Of a stretch of DNA of 52,824 bases, positions 7,911-17,145 are shown piece after piece (the stretch's first letter is position 1; each line of letters opens with the position of its first letter). A program made the translations under genes and the position numbers. Origin of the DNA: Clostridiales bacterium (GTDB taxonomy: Bacteria; Bacillota; Clostridia; Lachnospirales; Anaerotignaceae); NCBI GenBank assembly GCA_018364635.1, contig JAGZLR010000009.1:1-52824 (forward strand), read 5' to 3'. Below the pieces are notes generated by a model. It saw only the letters and a list, made by a program, of their open reading frames with translations. It searched no databases and was not told the DNA's origin.

Positions 7911-9221
7911 TTATTCTACTCTTTCTCCTGTCATCGTCTGTTGTACAATGCTTTCCATCATATCTCTTGTGAGCATACCAGGCACGTAACCAAAGATATT
8001 ACCTTCTTTATCAATCATAAAAGTAGTTGGAAAACTAGAGATAGCATAATTCATTAAAGTATCACCAGTTGTATCCATTACTACAGGGAACGTAAATTGA
8101 TTTTCCTCAAGAAAAGAAATAATTTCTTCTTGAGAAATATCCTGGTTATATGGAGAATCGTCTGTCTTAGGATTTGCTACGCCTAGGATAATTAAATCCT
8201 CGCTATTTTCACCATACGCTTCATACAGTGCCTGAATATCTGGCATTTCTCTTTTGCAAGGCGTACACCAGGTAGCCCAGAAATTGAGAAATACTGTCTT
8301 CCCTTTATAATCTGACAAAGTATGAGTCTGACCGTATTGATCGATAAGGGTAAAATCAGGCGCAGGAATTACTGGAAGTTCTGCGGAACCATTTTCGTTG
8401 GAGGATTTTTCAGCTTCAGACGAATCTGAAGAAGGGTCTACCGAGGTGGAAGGCGCTTGTGTCTGAGTGGAAGAAGTTGGGTTTCCTCCGACGATACCAG
8501 ATAGGTATCCTGTAACGCCGTTCATAAAGCCTGTTAAGGTCATGATACCCATAAGAATCAATAAAGCAGCTCCAATTTTTACTGTGTATTGTACGACGCG
8601 AACATGTTTTTTGAAAAGATCAAGTACAGTACCAGCAAAAAGACCTACAGCAAGAAACGGTAAAACAAATCCTAATGTATAGACACCAATGAGGATAAAG
8701 CCGGTTGTGGAAGAAGATGCAGAAGAAGCCATGAGAAGCACACTTCCAAGAGTTGGTCCCACGCATGGCGTCCAAGCAAAGCTAAAAGTGAAACCTAGAA
8801 GCAGGGCGATGATTGGGTTCATAGTGAACTGATTTAGTTTTAAGGGCAGACGATGTTCCTGTTCTAATGGCGCAGCGTGTCCAAAAGCACCAAATTGATA
8901 TAAGCCAAATAAAATCATAATCACACCGCTTATTCTCGCAAACCATACACGGTTTGAACTGAAAAATCGGCCCAAGGCAGTAAAACCAAAGCCTAAAAGA
9001 AAAAAAGCAAAACTGATACCGAGAATAAAGAAAATCGTGTTGATAAAGACAAGACGACGAGGATAGACGATTTTGCCGTTTTCATCAACTGTCTTAGCGC
9101 CGCCTGCAAGATACCCCATATAGAGAGGAACCAGTGGAAGCACACAAGGGGAGAAAAAGCTTAATAACCCTTGGATAAACACTGTAAGTGCTGGGACGCT
9201 TGTTCCTAGGGATAAATTCAT
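7911..9221 (-). CDS. CcdA - TlpA/ResA fusion, membrane thiol-disulfide reductase
   Basis: Single 436-residue protein joining two usually separate parts. Residues 1-240 are a CcdA-type six-helix membrane electron carrier with redox Cys26 (FFSPCVLPLVP) and Cys153 (FAWTPCVGPTLGS). Residues 245-282 are a Ser/Thr/Pro/Glu linker. Residues 285-436 are an extracellular thioredoxin-like TlpA/ResA domain with WCTPC (Cys319, Cys322) and a cis-Pro region (SFPTTFMID). CcdA would take electrons from cytosolic thioredoxin and pass them straight to the attached domain, reducing extracellular disulfides or peroxides. No cytochrome c genes are nearby. A strong promoter precedes it. Confidence 0.93.
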   Translation of the reverse strand: MNLSLGTSVPALTVFIQGLLSFFSPCVLPLVPLYMGYLAGGAKTVDENGKIVYPRRLVFINTIFFILGISFAFFLLGFGFTALGRFFSSNRVWFARISGVIMILFGLYQFGAFGHAAPLEQEHRLPLKLNQFTMNPIIALLLGFTFSFAWTPCVGPTLGSVLLMASSASSSTTGFILIGVYTLGFVLPFLAVGLFAGTVLDLFKKHVRVVQYTVKIGAALLILMGIMTLTGFMNGVTGYLSGIVGGNPTSSTQTQAPSTSVDPSSDSSEAEKSSNENGSAELPVIPAPDFTLIDQYGQTHTLSDYKGKTVFLNFWATWCTPCKREMPDIQALYEAYGENSEDLIILGVANPKTDDSPYNQDISQEEIISFLEENQFTFPVVMDTTGDTLMNYAISSFPTTFMIDKEGNIFGYVPGMLTRDMMESIVQQTMTGERVE

Positions 9222-9265
9222 AAATCTAACTCCTTCCTGTTAGTTTTTTATACATATACGCTGTA

Positions 9266-9294
9266 AATATATCAGATGCTGTTTTTCTTGTCAA
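9266..9294 (-). promoter_or_regulatory. Sigma-A promoter of the CcdA-TlpA gene
   Basis: On the minus strand a perfect TTGACA (9294-9289), 17-base spacer, TATATT (9271-9266), 44 bases before the start codon; AGGAAGGAG follows as ribosome site. Confidence 0.85.
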
Positions 9295-9310
9295 TGTTAG
9301 TAAATCTGTG

Positions 9311-9832
9311 TTATTTTCGCAAGCGGTACGTATAGTTAAGGGTACAGATACCATCAATAATCAAGCTAAGTCCAAAAAACATAATAACACCCTTTGCAGC
9401 AGAAAATGGATTAAAAATCAGTATTGTTCCTAAAATTAATGGTATGATGGTTGAAAGAAGGATTGATATTTTAGGGTAATCTGATAGTTTGATGGACTGA
9501 ATTGCCAAAGGAAGTTTTCCAATACCATGGATGAATAAAATCAATCCAAGGACGAATGGTAGAAAAGAAAGAATGAAGATAGGTTGCAGCCAAAAGAATA
9601 AACCGATGGCCGTTAAGGTGATTCCTAAATATAAACTGCCGTTAGATGGTACAAATGTTCTATTTCTTAAATAATATAGAAATGTTACAACAGCACTAAG
9701 AAGTACTCCAAAGGCCAATAGCCTGCAAAAAACGGTGCCGCTCATTTCTGGAAATAATAAAAGCAGAATGCCTAATAGGATAGAGATAATAGAAATTGCT
9801 GATGATTGGTTATTCCAAAAGAATATCTGCAT
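9311..9832 (-). CDS. DUF308 (HdeD-like) membrane protein
   Basis: Small integral membrane protein of 173 residues with about six helices arranged as repeated pairs. Each pair is rich in Gly and Leu, as in the HdeD/DUF308 family (for example ISIISILLGILLLLFPE near the start and the matching IPLILGTILIFNPF later). The family is named for E. coli HdeD (acid resistance), but its biochemical function is unknown. It starts at ATG 9832 after a weak purine-rich site. Its stop is about 90 bases upstream of the CcdA-TlpA gene on the same strand, and a separate promoter lies between. Confidence 0.8.
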   Translation of the reverse strand: MQIFFWNNQSSAISIISILLGILLLLFPEMSGTVFCRLLAFGVLLSAVVTFLYYLRNRTFVPSNGSLYLGITLTAIGLFFWLQPIFILSFLPFVLGLILFIHGIGKLPLAIQSIKLSDYPKISILLSTIIPLILGTILIFNPFSAAKGVIMFFGLSLIIDGICTLNYTYRLRK

Positions 9833-9962
9833 ACAATCTTCTCCTTCTACTGATAAATATTTTATTTTTAAATAGCTAATTTTAACATTATATCGTTTTT
9901 ATTTAAAATAATTCAATTACTAATGCCAAAGGAAGAAATTGACATTACAAAAAATATTTTAA

Positions 9963-9994
9963 AAGAAAATGTGATGATGCATAAGCATCATCAC
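9963..9994 (-). terminator. Terminator of the gamma-glutamyltransferase gene
   Basis: Perfect 10-base arms GTGATGATGC and GCATCATCAC with a 4-base loop, followed on the minus strand by ATTTTCTTTT, just after the stop at 10003. Confidence 0.8.
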
Positions 9995-10002
9995 ATAAAA
10001 AA

Positions 10003-11610
10003 TTACAGCACGGCAATATAGCCATCGCAGCGGGATTCACAGCCGCCGCACAGAATACCATCTTCCTCTGTCCGCCAGATAATTTGACCACGGCCAAAAA
10101 CACTAGAGTCAGTATTGACTGTGATATCATGACCTTTTTCTTGTAGTTCATGAAGGATATGGGATGGGAAAGATTGTTCTACATCGAAATGCATACCTCC
10201 TGTCCACATCCAACGAGGAGCGTCTAATGCGTCTTGAGGGTTCATATGATAATCTATTGTGTTTGTAATCACCTGAAAGTGTCCTTGAGGCTGCATAAAT
10301 CCACCCATGACACCAAAAGGTCCTACTGGCATTCCGTCTTTTTTCAAAAAGCCAGGTATGATTGTATGATATGATTTTTTACCACCTTCAATGCAATTTG
10401 CATGTCCTGGTTTTAAATAAAAATTATAGCCTCTGTTATGAAGAGAAATGCCAGTGCCAGGAATGACAATACCACTGCCAAAACCGCAGTAGTTACTTTC
10501 GATAAAGGAAACCATATTTCCTTCTGTGTCTGCTGTACAGAGATAAACAGTTCCACCACTTTGAGGCTTTCCAAAGGATGGTACAATTGCTCGATCTCCA
10601 ATCAAATTAGCCCGCTGTTTTGCGAAGGATTCGTTGAGAAGATCCTTTGGTGTACAAGTCATAAAATGTGGGTCGGCCACATATTCCTGCGCATCTGTAA
10701 ATGCAAGTTTCATTGCTTCCATCATCTTATGATAGGTATCAGGACAGTCTTTCGCTCCGATTTCTAATTGCTTCAAAATATTTAAAGCCATTAAAGCTGT
10801 GATTCCATGACCATTTGGCGGGATTTCACATATTTCATATCCCTTGTAAGTAACACTGATTGGTTCAACCCACTCTGGATAGAATTTTGCAAGGTCTTCT
10901 TTGCGAATAAATCCATGATGTTTTTTGCTGAACTGGTCAATTTTTTCCGCTAGTTCACCACGATAAAATGCCTCACCATTGGTGTCTGCGATTTTTTCTA
11001 AAGAACGTGCTAAATCTTCGCTTTTCCAAATTTCACCAGCAAAAGGAGCACGACCTTTTGGTGCAAATGTCTCAAACCATCCATGAAATTCATCCTTTTT
11101 GGCATAAGCTTGATACTCCCTGAAAGACTCTGCCCATAGTCGAGCGGCTGTGGAATGTACAGCATATCCTTCACGAGCGGTACGAATCGCCGGTGTGAGA
11201 ACGGTTTTTAATGGAAGTTTTCCAAATTTTTCGGAAAGAGCAGCCCATGCCGCTGGTATGCCTGGAACAGTGACAGGGATAAGGCCGTGTTTTGGCATTT
11301 GTGTATAGCCAAGTTCCAAAAGCTTTTGAGAAGAAATACTTTCAGGTGCAAATCCGCTGCTGTTTAAACCATGGAGCTTTCCTCGTGTCCAAACCAATGC
11401 AAACGCATCACCGCCGAGTCCATTGGATGTAGGTTCTGTTACAGTCAGCATGGCAGCAGTCGCAATGGCAGCATCAATAGCATTCCCGCCTTGTTTTATC
11501 ATATCAAGACCAGCTTGGGCAGCTAAAGGCTGGGAGGTTGCAACCATTGCTTTGCCATAAACAACTTGTCGGGCAGAAGGATAGCGTTGGTAGGAATAAT
11601 CAAACTTCAT
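10003..11610 (-). CDS. Gamma-glutamyltransferase family protein
   Basis: Ntn-hydrolase of the gamma-glutamyltranspeptidase superfamily, 535 residues, closest in feel to the YwrD-type intracellular branch. GGNAIDAAIATAAMLTVTEP near the N-terminus and GLGGDAFALVW are diagnostic. The precursor self-cleaves before the nucleophile Thr, here in SGGTVYLCTAD, followed by the conserved EGNMVSFI and the glycine-rich oxyanion region. No signal peptide is seen. ATG 11610 is preferred because GAGAGG lies 9 bases upstream; in-frame ATGs at 11619 and 11649 have no good ribosome site. Activity could be on glutathione or on another gamma-glutamyl or cephalosporin-like amide. It stands alone with its own terminator. 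Confidence 0.9.
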   Translation of the reverse strand: MKFDYSYQRYPSARQVVYGKAMVATSQPLAAQAGLDMIKQGGNAIDAAIATAAMLTVTEPTSNGLGGDAFALVWTRGKLHGLNSSGFAPESISSQKLLELGYTQMPKHGLIPVTVPGIPAAWAALSEKFGKLPLKTVLTPAIRTAREGYAVHSTAARLWAESFREYQAYAKKDEFHGWFETFAPKGRAPFAGEIWKSEDLARSLEKIADTNGEAFYRGELAEKIDQFSKKHHGFIRKEDLAKFYPEWVEPISVTYKGYEICEIPPNGHGITALMALNILKQLEIGAKDCPDTYHKMMEAMKLAFTDAQEYVADPHFMTCTPKDLLNESFAKQRANLIGDRAIVPSFGKPQSGGTVYLCTADTEGNMVSFIESNYCGFGSGIVIPGTGISLHNRGYNFYLKPGHANCIEGGKKSYHTIIPGFLKKDGMPVGPFGVMGGFMQPQGHFQVITNTIDYHMNPQDALDAPRWMWTGGMHFDVEQSFPSHILHELQEKGHDITVNTDSSVFGRGQIIWRTEEDGILCGGCESRCDGYIAVL

Positions 11611-11766
11611 ATGTATCATCCTCTCATGTCTACTAAATTCATTTTTCATGAAAATATTATAACATATTATTTTAACCTGTGTGGGAAATTATAAAAAGAA
11701 TTAAAATGTCATTGATTTTTTTGTGAAGATAAATAAAATAGAATTTATGTACAAAGGAGTGTTAAA

Positions 11767-12546
11767 ATGGAATTCATACAGTATAGTAAAACAAATCATA
11801 TTGCAAGAGTTACTATCAACCGCCCATCAACTTTAAATGCATTTAATTATCAGTTGATTGAGGAAATGACTGAAATATTTGAACAAATTCCAAAAGACCC
11901 TGAGGTCTATTGTGTTATCATCGACAGCGCTGTTCCAAAAGCATTTACTTCCGGCGGAGATATTAAGCTGGAAAATACATTGACTGTTGAAACAGCGTTA
12001 GACTTTGCAAAAAAAGGGAAATATATGCTTTCTTTGATCGAGGATTGTCCCTATCCGGTCATTGCAGCGGTTAATGGATACGCATTGGGCGCTGGATTAG
12101 AGATTATGCTGGTAGCTGATATTGTTGTTGTGGCGAAAAATGCTATTGTTGGGGTTCCAACAATCAATTTAGGAGGCATTCCTGGATGGGGCTCTATGCT
12201 TCGACTTCCTCAGAGGGTTGGGCGAAGTAGAGCTTTGGACTTGTTGTTAACGGGAAGAAAGATTTCCGGAATGGAATCTTATGAATATGGTTTAGCAGAA
12301 TATGTAGTTGACGAGGATAGGCTACATCAAAAGGCATGGGAGCTTGCTGAAATTATTGCAGATAAGGCTCCGGGCGCAATCAGAGCAATGAAAGAATGTG
12401 TGCTTAAGTGCAGTCGTATGGATAGGGAAAAAGCATTTGAAGTAGATAATGAGTTATATGCTTACTGCTATAGCTTAAAAGATCATCAGGAGGCTATGCA
12501 TGCTTTTTTGGAAAAGCGGCCTCACAGGGAATTTAAAAATTGCTAG
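11767..12546 (+). CDS. Enoyl-CoA hydratase/isomerase superfamily protein, atypical active site
   Basis: Crotonase-fold protein of 259 residues. The acyl-CoA oxyanion-hole segments are present (AFTSGGDIKLE near 59-69; NGYALGAGLEIMLVADI at 103-119). The two catalytic glutamates of enoyl-CoA hydratase are not: Thr132 occupies the first position (GVPTINLGG) and Asp158 the second (SRALDLLL). A canonical hydratase is therefore doubtful; isomerase, hydrolase or decarboxylase chemistry is possible. No thiolase or 3-hydroxyacyl-CoA dehydrogenase gene is adjacent. The start at ATG 11767 follows AAAGGAG. topB follows 15 bases later and may be co-transcribed. Confidence 0.85.
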   Translation: MEFIQYSKTNHIARVTINRPSTLNAFNYQLIEEMTEIFEQIPKDPEVYCVIIDSAVPKAFTSGGDIKLENTLTVETALDFAKKGKYMLSLIEDCPYPVIAAVNGYALGAGLEIMLVADIVVVAKNAIVGVPTINLGGIPGWGSMLRLPQRVGRSRALDLLLTGRKISGMESYEYGLAEYVVDEDRLHQKAWELAEIIADKAPGAIRAMKECVLKCSRMDREKAFEVDNELYAYCYSLKDHQEAMHAFLEKRPHREFKNC

Positions 12547-12561
12547 GATCAGGAGGCGCTT

Positions 12562-14733
12562 ATGGGGAAAATACTTGTGTTGGCGGAAAAACCATCGGTA
12601 GGCAAGGAGCTTGCTCGTGTGCTTGGCTGCCATAAGCAGGAAAAAGGGTATTTTTATAGCGAGAATTATATTGTCACCTGGGCTTTGGGCCATTTGGTTA
12701 CGTTGGAGGAGCCTGAAAGCTATGGACCACAGTATAAGGAGTGGAAAATGGAAACACTTCCTATGCTACCAAAAAAAATGAATTTAAAGGTGATCCCTGA
12801 GACAGCAAAGCAATTTTTTGTGGTAAAACAGTTGATGCAAAAGGCCGAGGTGACTTCGCTTATTATCGCTACAGATGCTGGTAGAGAAGGGGAATTAGTA
12901 GCTAGATGGATTATAGACAAAGTTGGTTTTAAAAAACCTATTCAGCGACTATGGATTTCGTCTCAAACAGATAAAGCGATTAAGGAAGGTTTCCAACATT
13001 TGAAAGATGGAAAAGAGTTTGACAACTTATATCAGTCGGCACAGGCGAGAGCAGAAGCTGATTGGCTTGTAGGGTTAAATGTGACACGGGCGCTTACCTG
13101 TAAGTTTCAGGCACATCTTTCCGCTGGAAGAGTACAAACACCTACCTTGGCTATGATTGTGGAAAGAGAAGAGAGGATTAAACAGTTTCAGCCAAAGGAA
13201 TATTTTGAAATTTATGCACAAATGGATGGAGTCCAGGGAATTTGGCGAGACCAAAATAATCGAGCTTTTTTATATGACAGACAACGAGCAGAGGAGATCA
13301 GCAGGAAAGTAAAAGGAAAGAAGTCTACGGTAGTTCAGGTAAACCAGATGAAAAAAAGTACACCTGCACCATTATTATATGATTTAACGGAGCTGCAAAG
13401 AGCTGCAAATCAGCTGTATCAAATGTCGCCAAAAGAAACACTAAATGTTATGCAGCAATTATATGAAAGACATAAGGCGTTGACTTATCCTAGAACAGAC
13501 AGCAGATATTTAACAAAAGATATTGTTCCAACGTTAAGAGACCGGCTAAAGGCAGTGGCAAAAGGGGAGTTTGCTCCAATCGTTAGTGAAATATTACGAG
13601 AAAATAAAAAAATTGCTGCTTCCTGTATCAATGATAGTAAAGTTACAGATCATCATGCAATTATTCCAACAGAAGAAACAATCGATGTATTAAAGTTATC
13701 TTCTTCAGAAAGAAGAATTTATTTTTTAGTAGTCAGACGATTTCTGCAGTGTTTCTATCCTTCCTTTGAGAGAATGGTAACAGAATATGAATTTACCTGT
13801 GAAGGAGAAAGATTTACTTCTGTGGGAAGTGTTGTGATGGAAGAAGGATGGAAAAAATTGCAGCCATCTTCCATAGAGGATGAAATTGACATAGAAAAAC
13901 CGATTCCTCAAATGAAAGAACAGGCACAATTATGCTGCAATGGCATACACGTGAAGAAGCTATATACATCCCCTCCCCCTAGGTATACAGAAGCAACCCT
14001 TTTATCAGCGATGGAAGATCCAACAAGATTTATTGAAGATAAAAAAATGAGAAAGTATATGGGCGGAGGTCTGGGCACACCAGCAACGCGAGCAGATATT
14101 ATAGAGAAACTATATCAGACCTTTTATATTGAAAAAAAGGGGAATACCATTTATCCAACGCAAAAAGGAATACAAATCGTACGTCTAGTGCCTAAGGATT
14201 TAAGCCAGCCACTTTTGACTGCCGAATGGGAGAAAAAGTTGGGGGAAATTGGAAAAGGTAATTTATCCCGACAAAGTTTTATTAAAAGTATTCAAAGCTA
14301 TACGACAGAGTTAGTTCAAGAGGTTGCTGAAAGCCATCAGCAGTATGTCCATGATAATCTCACTCGCACACCATGTCCAGCTTGCGGTAAACCTATGTTA
14401 GCAGTTCAAGGAAAACGCGGAAAGATGTTGGTTTGTCAGGACAGAACTTGTGGTTATCGTCAAAATGTATCAATACAGACAAATGCAAGATGTCCTGTCT
14501 GCCATAAAAGGCTTGAACTTATAGGATCTGGAGAAAAAAAGATGTTTGTCTGCGCAACATGTGGATTTAAAGAAAGAGAAAATGTATTCCGTGAGCATTT
14601 AAAACAAAAACACGGCGCCTCGAAGAATGATGTTAGAAAGTATATGAATCAGCAAAAAAAGGAAGCATCAGGGGAGGAAAGTCCATTGGCGAAAGCACTA
14701 CTTGAAGCTCTTCAGTTAAATAAAAACTCTTAA
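12562..14733 (+). CDS. topB: DNA topoisomerase III
   Basis: Type IA topoisomerase that decatenates DNA by single-strand passage, 723 residues. The Toprim domain starts with VLAEKPSVGKELARVLG and has TDAGREGE at 104-111. The active-site Tyr309 is in YPRTDSRYLT. After the toroid domain there are two C-terminal zinc ribbons: CPACGKPM...CQDRTCGY and CPVCHKRL...CATCGF. The length and motif set fit TopB rather than TopA. It starts at ATG 12562 with AGGAGGC upstream. A neighbouring relaxase would suggest a mobile element, but none is seen, so this is probably a chromosomal copy. Confidence 0.95.
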   Translation: MGKILVLAEKPSVGKELARVLGCHKQEKGYFYSENYIVTWALGHLVTLEEPESYGPQYKEWKMETLPMLPKKMNLKVIPETAKQFFVVKQLMQKAEVTSLIIATDAGREGELVARWIIDKVGFKKPIQRLWISSQTDKAIKEGFQHLKDGKEFDNLYQSAQARAEADWLVGLNVTRALTCKFQAHLSAGRVQTPTLAMIVEREERIKQFQPKEYFEIYAQMDGVQGIWRDQNNRAFLYDRQRAEEISRKVKGKKSTVVQVNQMKKSTPAPLLYDLTELQRAANQLYQMSPKETLNVMQQLYERHKALTYPRTDSRYLTKDIVPTLRDRLKAVAKGEFAPIVSEILRENKKIAASCINDSKVTDHHAIIPTEETIDVLKLSSSERRIYFLVVRRFLQCFYPSFERMVTEYEFTCEGERFTSVGSVVMEEGWKKLQPSSIEDEIDIEKPIPQMKEQAQLCCNGIHVKKLYTSPPPRYTEATLLSAMEDPTRFIEDKKMRKYMGGGLGTPATRADIIEKLYQTFYIEKKGNTIYPTQKGIQIVRLVPKDLSQPLLTAEWEKKLGEIGKGNLSRQSFIKSIQSYTTELVQEVAESHQQYVHDNLTRTPCPACGKPMLAVQGKRGKMLVCQDRTCGYRQNVSIQTNARCPVCHKRLELIGSGEKKMFVCATCGFKERENVFREHLKQKHGASKNDVRKYMNQQKKEASGEESPLAKALLEALQLNKNS

Positions 14734-14819
14734 AATTCTTTCAGTTGGCTTCTGGTTCCTATATGTTGCAAGGTTAAGCATGTTCTTTTAGAGAAATTAG
14801 GCAAAAAGTCAAGTCTTGC

Positions 14820-14848
14820 TTGAATATTACTTGGTTTTAGTATACAAT
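14820..14848 (+). promoter_or_regulatory. Predicted promoter of the GntR-type gene
   Basis: TTGAAT (14820-14825), 17-base spacer, TACAAT (14843-14848), 26 bases before the start codon. Confidence 0.6.
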
Positions 14849-14873
14849 ATGGAAAGCAGGAGGAGATGGAGAA

Positions 14874-15542
14874 ATGACAGAAAGTGCAATTGGTAAAAAG
14901 AATTTAAGTGTGGAAGCCTATGAACATATTAAACAAATGATTCTGCATGTGGAGATTAAACCTGGAGAGAGAATTCCAGAAGAAAAGATTGCCGGACAAC
15001 TTGGCAGCAGTCGAACGCCTATTCGTGAAGCGTTAAGAAAGCTTTCCAATGAAGGATTAGTTTATCTGTATCCCAAACGTTTTGCAGAAGTTGCTCATTA
15101 CGATCAAGACAGTATTAGGGAAATAGGGGCCTTGAGACTTTCGCAGGATATGTTGTCGGCGCAGTTAGCTTTACACTATGGTAGTAATGCGGATTTTGTG
15201 TATCTCCGTTCTCTTGCAGATAAGTGTGAAGAAGGCGCAAGAATAGGAAATATTTATGATCGTATTCGTCTGGACTGTGAATTTCACTTGGGGATTGCTC
15301 ACATTGGTGGAAATCAATTGTTGGTAAAATTTCAACAGGAACTTTACCAGAGAATTCATTTAATTCAGATTTCAAAATACAGTGGTATTGAGGACAGCCT
15401 TATGCAGATACAACATCATCATGCAATTGTAGATGCATTGACTGCGCGGGATTTTGATAAAACAAAAAAAATTATTTGTAACCATCTCCAAAACTTTTTT
15501 GATATTGATAGAGCATTAATCAATCAATATCTAAAAAATTGA
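14874..15542 (+). CDS. GntR-family transcriptional regulator, FCD subfamily
   Basis: DNA-binding repressor or activator of 222 residues. The winged helix-turn-helix covers about 10-78 with the family signature (IKPGERIPEEKIAGQLG and SRTPIREALRKLSNEGLV). The all-helical FCD ligand-binding domain runs from about 80 to 215 and includes Asp/His residues that hold a metal in this family (DCEFHLGIA and the HHHAIVDAL region). FCD regulators usually sense carboxylic acids. No obvious target gene is adjacent, since the next gene encodes a LysR regulator. It has its own promoter and terminator. Confidence 0.92.
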   Translation: MTESAIGKKNLSVEAYEHIKQMILHVEIKPGERIPEEKIAGQLGSSRTPIREALRKLSNEGLVYLYPKRFAEVAHYDQDSIREIGALRLSQDMLSAQLALHYGSNADFVYLRSLADKCEEGARIGNIYDRIRLDCEFHLGIAHIGGNQLLVKFQQELYQRIHLIQISKYSGIEDSLMQIQHHHAIVDALTARDFDKTKKIICNHLQNFFDIDRALINQYLKN

Positions 15543-15546
15543 TGAT

Positions 15547-15576
15547 AAAACAGGTATAAATTTATACCTGTTTTCT
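15547..15576 (+). terminator. Terminator after the GntR-type gene
   Basis: AAACAGGTATAAA pairs perfectly with TTTATACCTGTTT, followed by TCTT. It precedes the LysR-type gene. Confidence 0.75.
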
Positions 15577-15607
15577 TATTGCATTTATAAAAAGGTAGTG
15601 ATTATGT

Positions 15608-16462
15608 ATGGAAATTAGGCAGTTGCGATATTTTGTTGGAATCGCTGATGCAGGTAGTATATGTGAAGGGGCGAGGCAGTTAAATATGTCACAGCCTCCC
15701 TTAAGCTATCAAATGCATATGTTGGAAGAGGAATTGGGCACCAGTTTGTTTGAACGAAGGTCGAAGGGAATACAGCTGACGGAGGCAGGCAAAATTTTAT
15801 ATCATAGAGCAAAGAGTATAGTCCAGATGACGGAGACTGCATCTAGAGAGATTGAAGAATTCAGTAAAAACAACAAGAGAATTTTGAGATTGGGATTGAC
15901 TCCTACCAGTGGACCAGCGATCATTGATAAGTTTGAGAAATTTGGAAAAATATATCCAGATATCAGATTTGAAATCCATGATGGAAGTACATTTCAATTG
16001 CTGGATGCAATTAATGGAGATGTCATAGAGCTGTCAACTGTCCGAACACCAGCAAATTTAGAGCATATGGAAAAACAGATGATCACAAGAGAACCAATGA
16101 TTGCAGTAGGAACAGAAAAGTTTTTTTCCAGCAGGGAGGGCATTTCTGTAGAAGAACTTGTAATATATCCTCTTTTAATTTATCGTAGGTACAGTGATTT
16201 GATTAGAAGCGCAATTACCAAAAGTGGATTAAAGGCGGATGTTTACTGTGAATGTGATGACGCAAGAACAGCTCTTCTTTGGGCAGAGCGTGGGTTAGGG
16301 GTTGCTTTATTTCCCCAATCGATGAAGCCCCTTTGTGGAAAGCTTATTTTACGCTCAGTAGCGAGTGAGGATTTAATCACCAGTATTCTTTTTGTGTGGA
16401 AAAAAGGCAAAAAGTTATCTAGTGCAGCACAACAGTTTTTGGCATTGGAAAATAGTCTATAA
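15608..16462 (+). CDS. LysR-family transcriptional regulator
   Basis: LysR-type regulator of 284 residues. The N-terminal winged helix-turn-helix (about 1-60) has the standard MEIRQLRYFVGIADAGS and LSYQMHMLEEELGTSLFERR. The coiled linker covers about 60-88, and a periplasmic-binding-protein-like effector domain makes up the rest. The chosen ATG at 15608 follows AAAGGTAGTG; the ATG at 15604 is out of frame. The usual divergent target gene is missing: the upstream GntR gene runs in the same direction and the downstream carbonic anhydrase gene is convergent. Effector and targets are unknown. Confidence 0.93.
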   Translation: MEIRQLRYFVGIADAGSICEGARQLNMSQPPLSYQMHMLEEELGTSLFERRSKGIQLTEAGKILYHRAKSIVQMTETASREIEEFSKNNKRILRLGLTPTSGPAIIDKFEKFGKIYPDIRFEIHDGSTFQLLDAINGDVIELSTVRTPANLEHMEKQMITREPMIAVGTEKFFSSREGISVEELVIYPLLIYRRYSDLIRSAITKSGLKADVYCECDDARTALLWAERGLGVALFPQSMKPLCGKLILRSVASEDLITSILFVWKKGKKLSSAAQQFLALENSL

Positions 16463-16476
16463 TAACTATTTTGAAG

Positions 16477-16523
16477 AAAAAAGATTAGGTTTTTTGTTAT
16501 AAGCAAACCTAATCTTTTTTTAA
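16477..16523 (+). terminator. Bidirectional terminator between the LysR and carbonic anhydrase genes
   Basis: AAAAGATTAGGTTT pairs with AAACCTAATCTTTT around a 12-base loop, with an A run before and a T run after, so it works for both convergent genes. Confidence 0.85.
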
Positions 16524-16532
16524 AGGAAGTTT

Positions 16533-17081
16533 TTAAGCTTCTTCCAGCTGAGTCAGCGCACCTGTGACAGAGTCCATAATAAAACCATGAATTTTTACAT
16601 CTGTCGGAATGAGGGGATGATTTTTAATGATGTCTACACTTTCTTTCACAGATGTCTCAACAGAATCAAAACCAGCAAGCCATTTTTCAAAATCAATTCC
16701 GCAATAGCGCATCATATGGATATGGTCCTCAGAGATACCGCGGTCTTTCATCATCTGAATCATTTTTTCACTGTTAATATGTTGTACACCGCAGTCTGTA
16801 TGGCCAATAACCATAATTTCTGTTACACCTAATTCAAAGATTGCAATAAGCAGACTTCTAATAGCACTTCCAAAAGGTTGATTAATCATACCACCAGCAT
16901 TTTTGATGATTTTTACATCACCGTTTTTAATGCCTAGAGCTGCGGGGAGAAGCTCTGTCAGACGAGTATCCATACAGGTGAGTATGGCGATTTTTTTATC
17001 TGGATATTTACTTGTTATATATTGCTCGTATTTTTTTTCTTTGACAAAGTTTTTGTTGAATTCCAGCATGTCTTTCAACAT
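16533..17081 (-). CDS. Beta-class carbonic anhydrase
   Basis: Zinc enzyme interconverting CO2 and bicarbonate, 182 residues, of the small prokaryotic beta class. Zinc ligands and the Asp/Arg dyad are visible: ILTCMDTRL (first Cys with the Asp-Arg pair) and GHTDCGV (His and second Cys). The adjacent NAGG stretch is also typical. It is a stand-alone gene with a good promoter and a shared terminator. Supplying bicarbonate for carboxylation in an anaerobe is the likely role. GGAGGTAT precedes the ATG at 17081. Confidence 0.93.
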   Translation of the reverse strand: MLKDMLEFNKNFVKEKKYEQYITSKYPDKKIAILTCMDTRLTELLPAALGIKNGDVKIIKNAGGMINQPFGSAIRSLLIAIFELGVTEIMVIGHTDCGVQHINSEKMIQMMKDRGISEDHIHMMRYCGIDFEKWLAGFDSVETSVKESVDIIKNHPLIPTDVKIHGFIMDSVTGALTQLEEA

Positions 17082-17116
17082 AGTTATACCTCCTTGTAGA
17101 TTAGATTTTAAATTTT

Positions 17117-17145
17117 ATTATATCGCTTCTCCTCAAAGGATTCAA
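17117..17145 (-). promoter_or_regulatory. Promoter of the carbonic anhydrase gene
   Basis: On the minus strand TTGAAT (17145-17140), 17-base spacer, TATAAT (17122-17117). Between here and 17403 on the plus strand the DNA is AT-rich and I see no gene, repeat or structured RNA. Confidence 0.75.
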
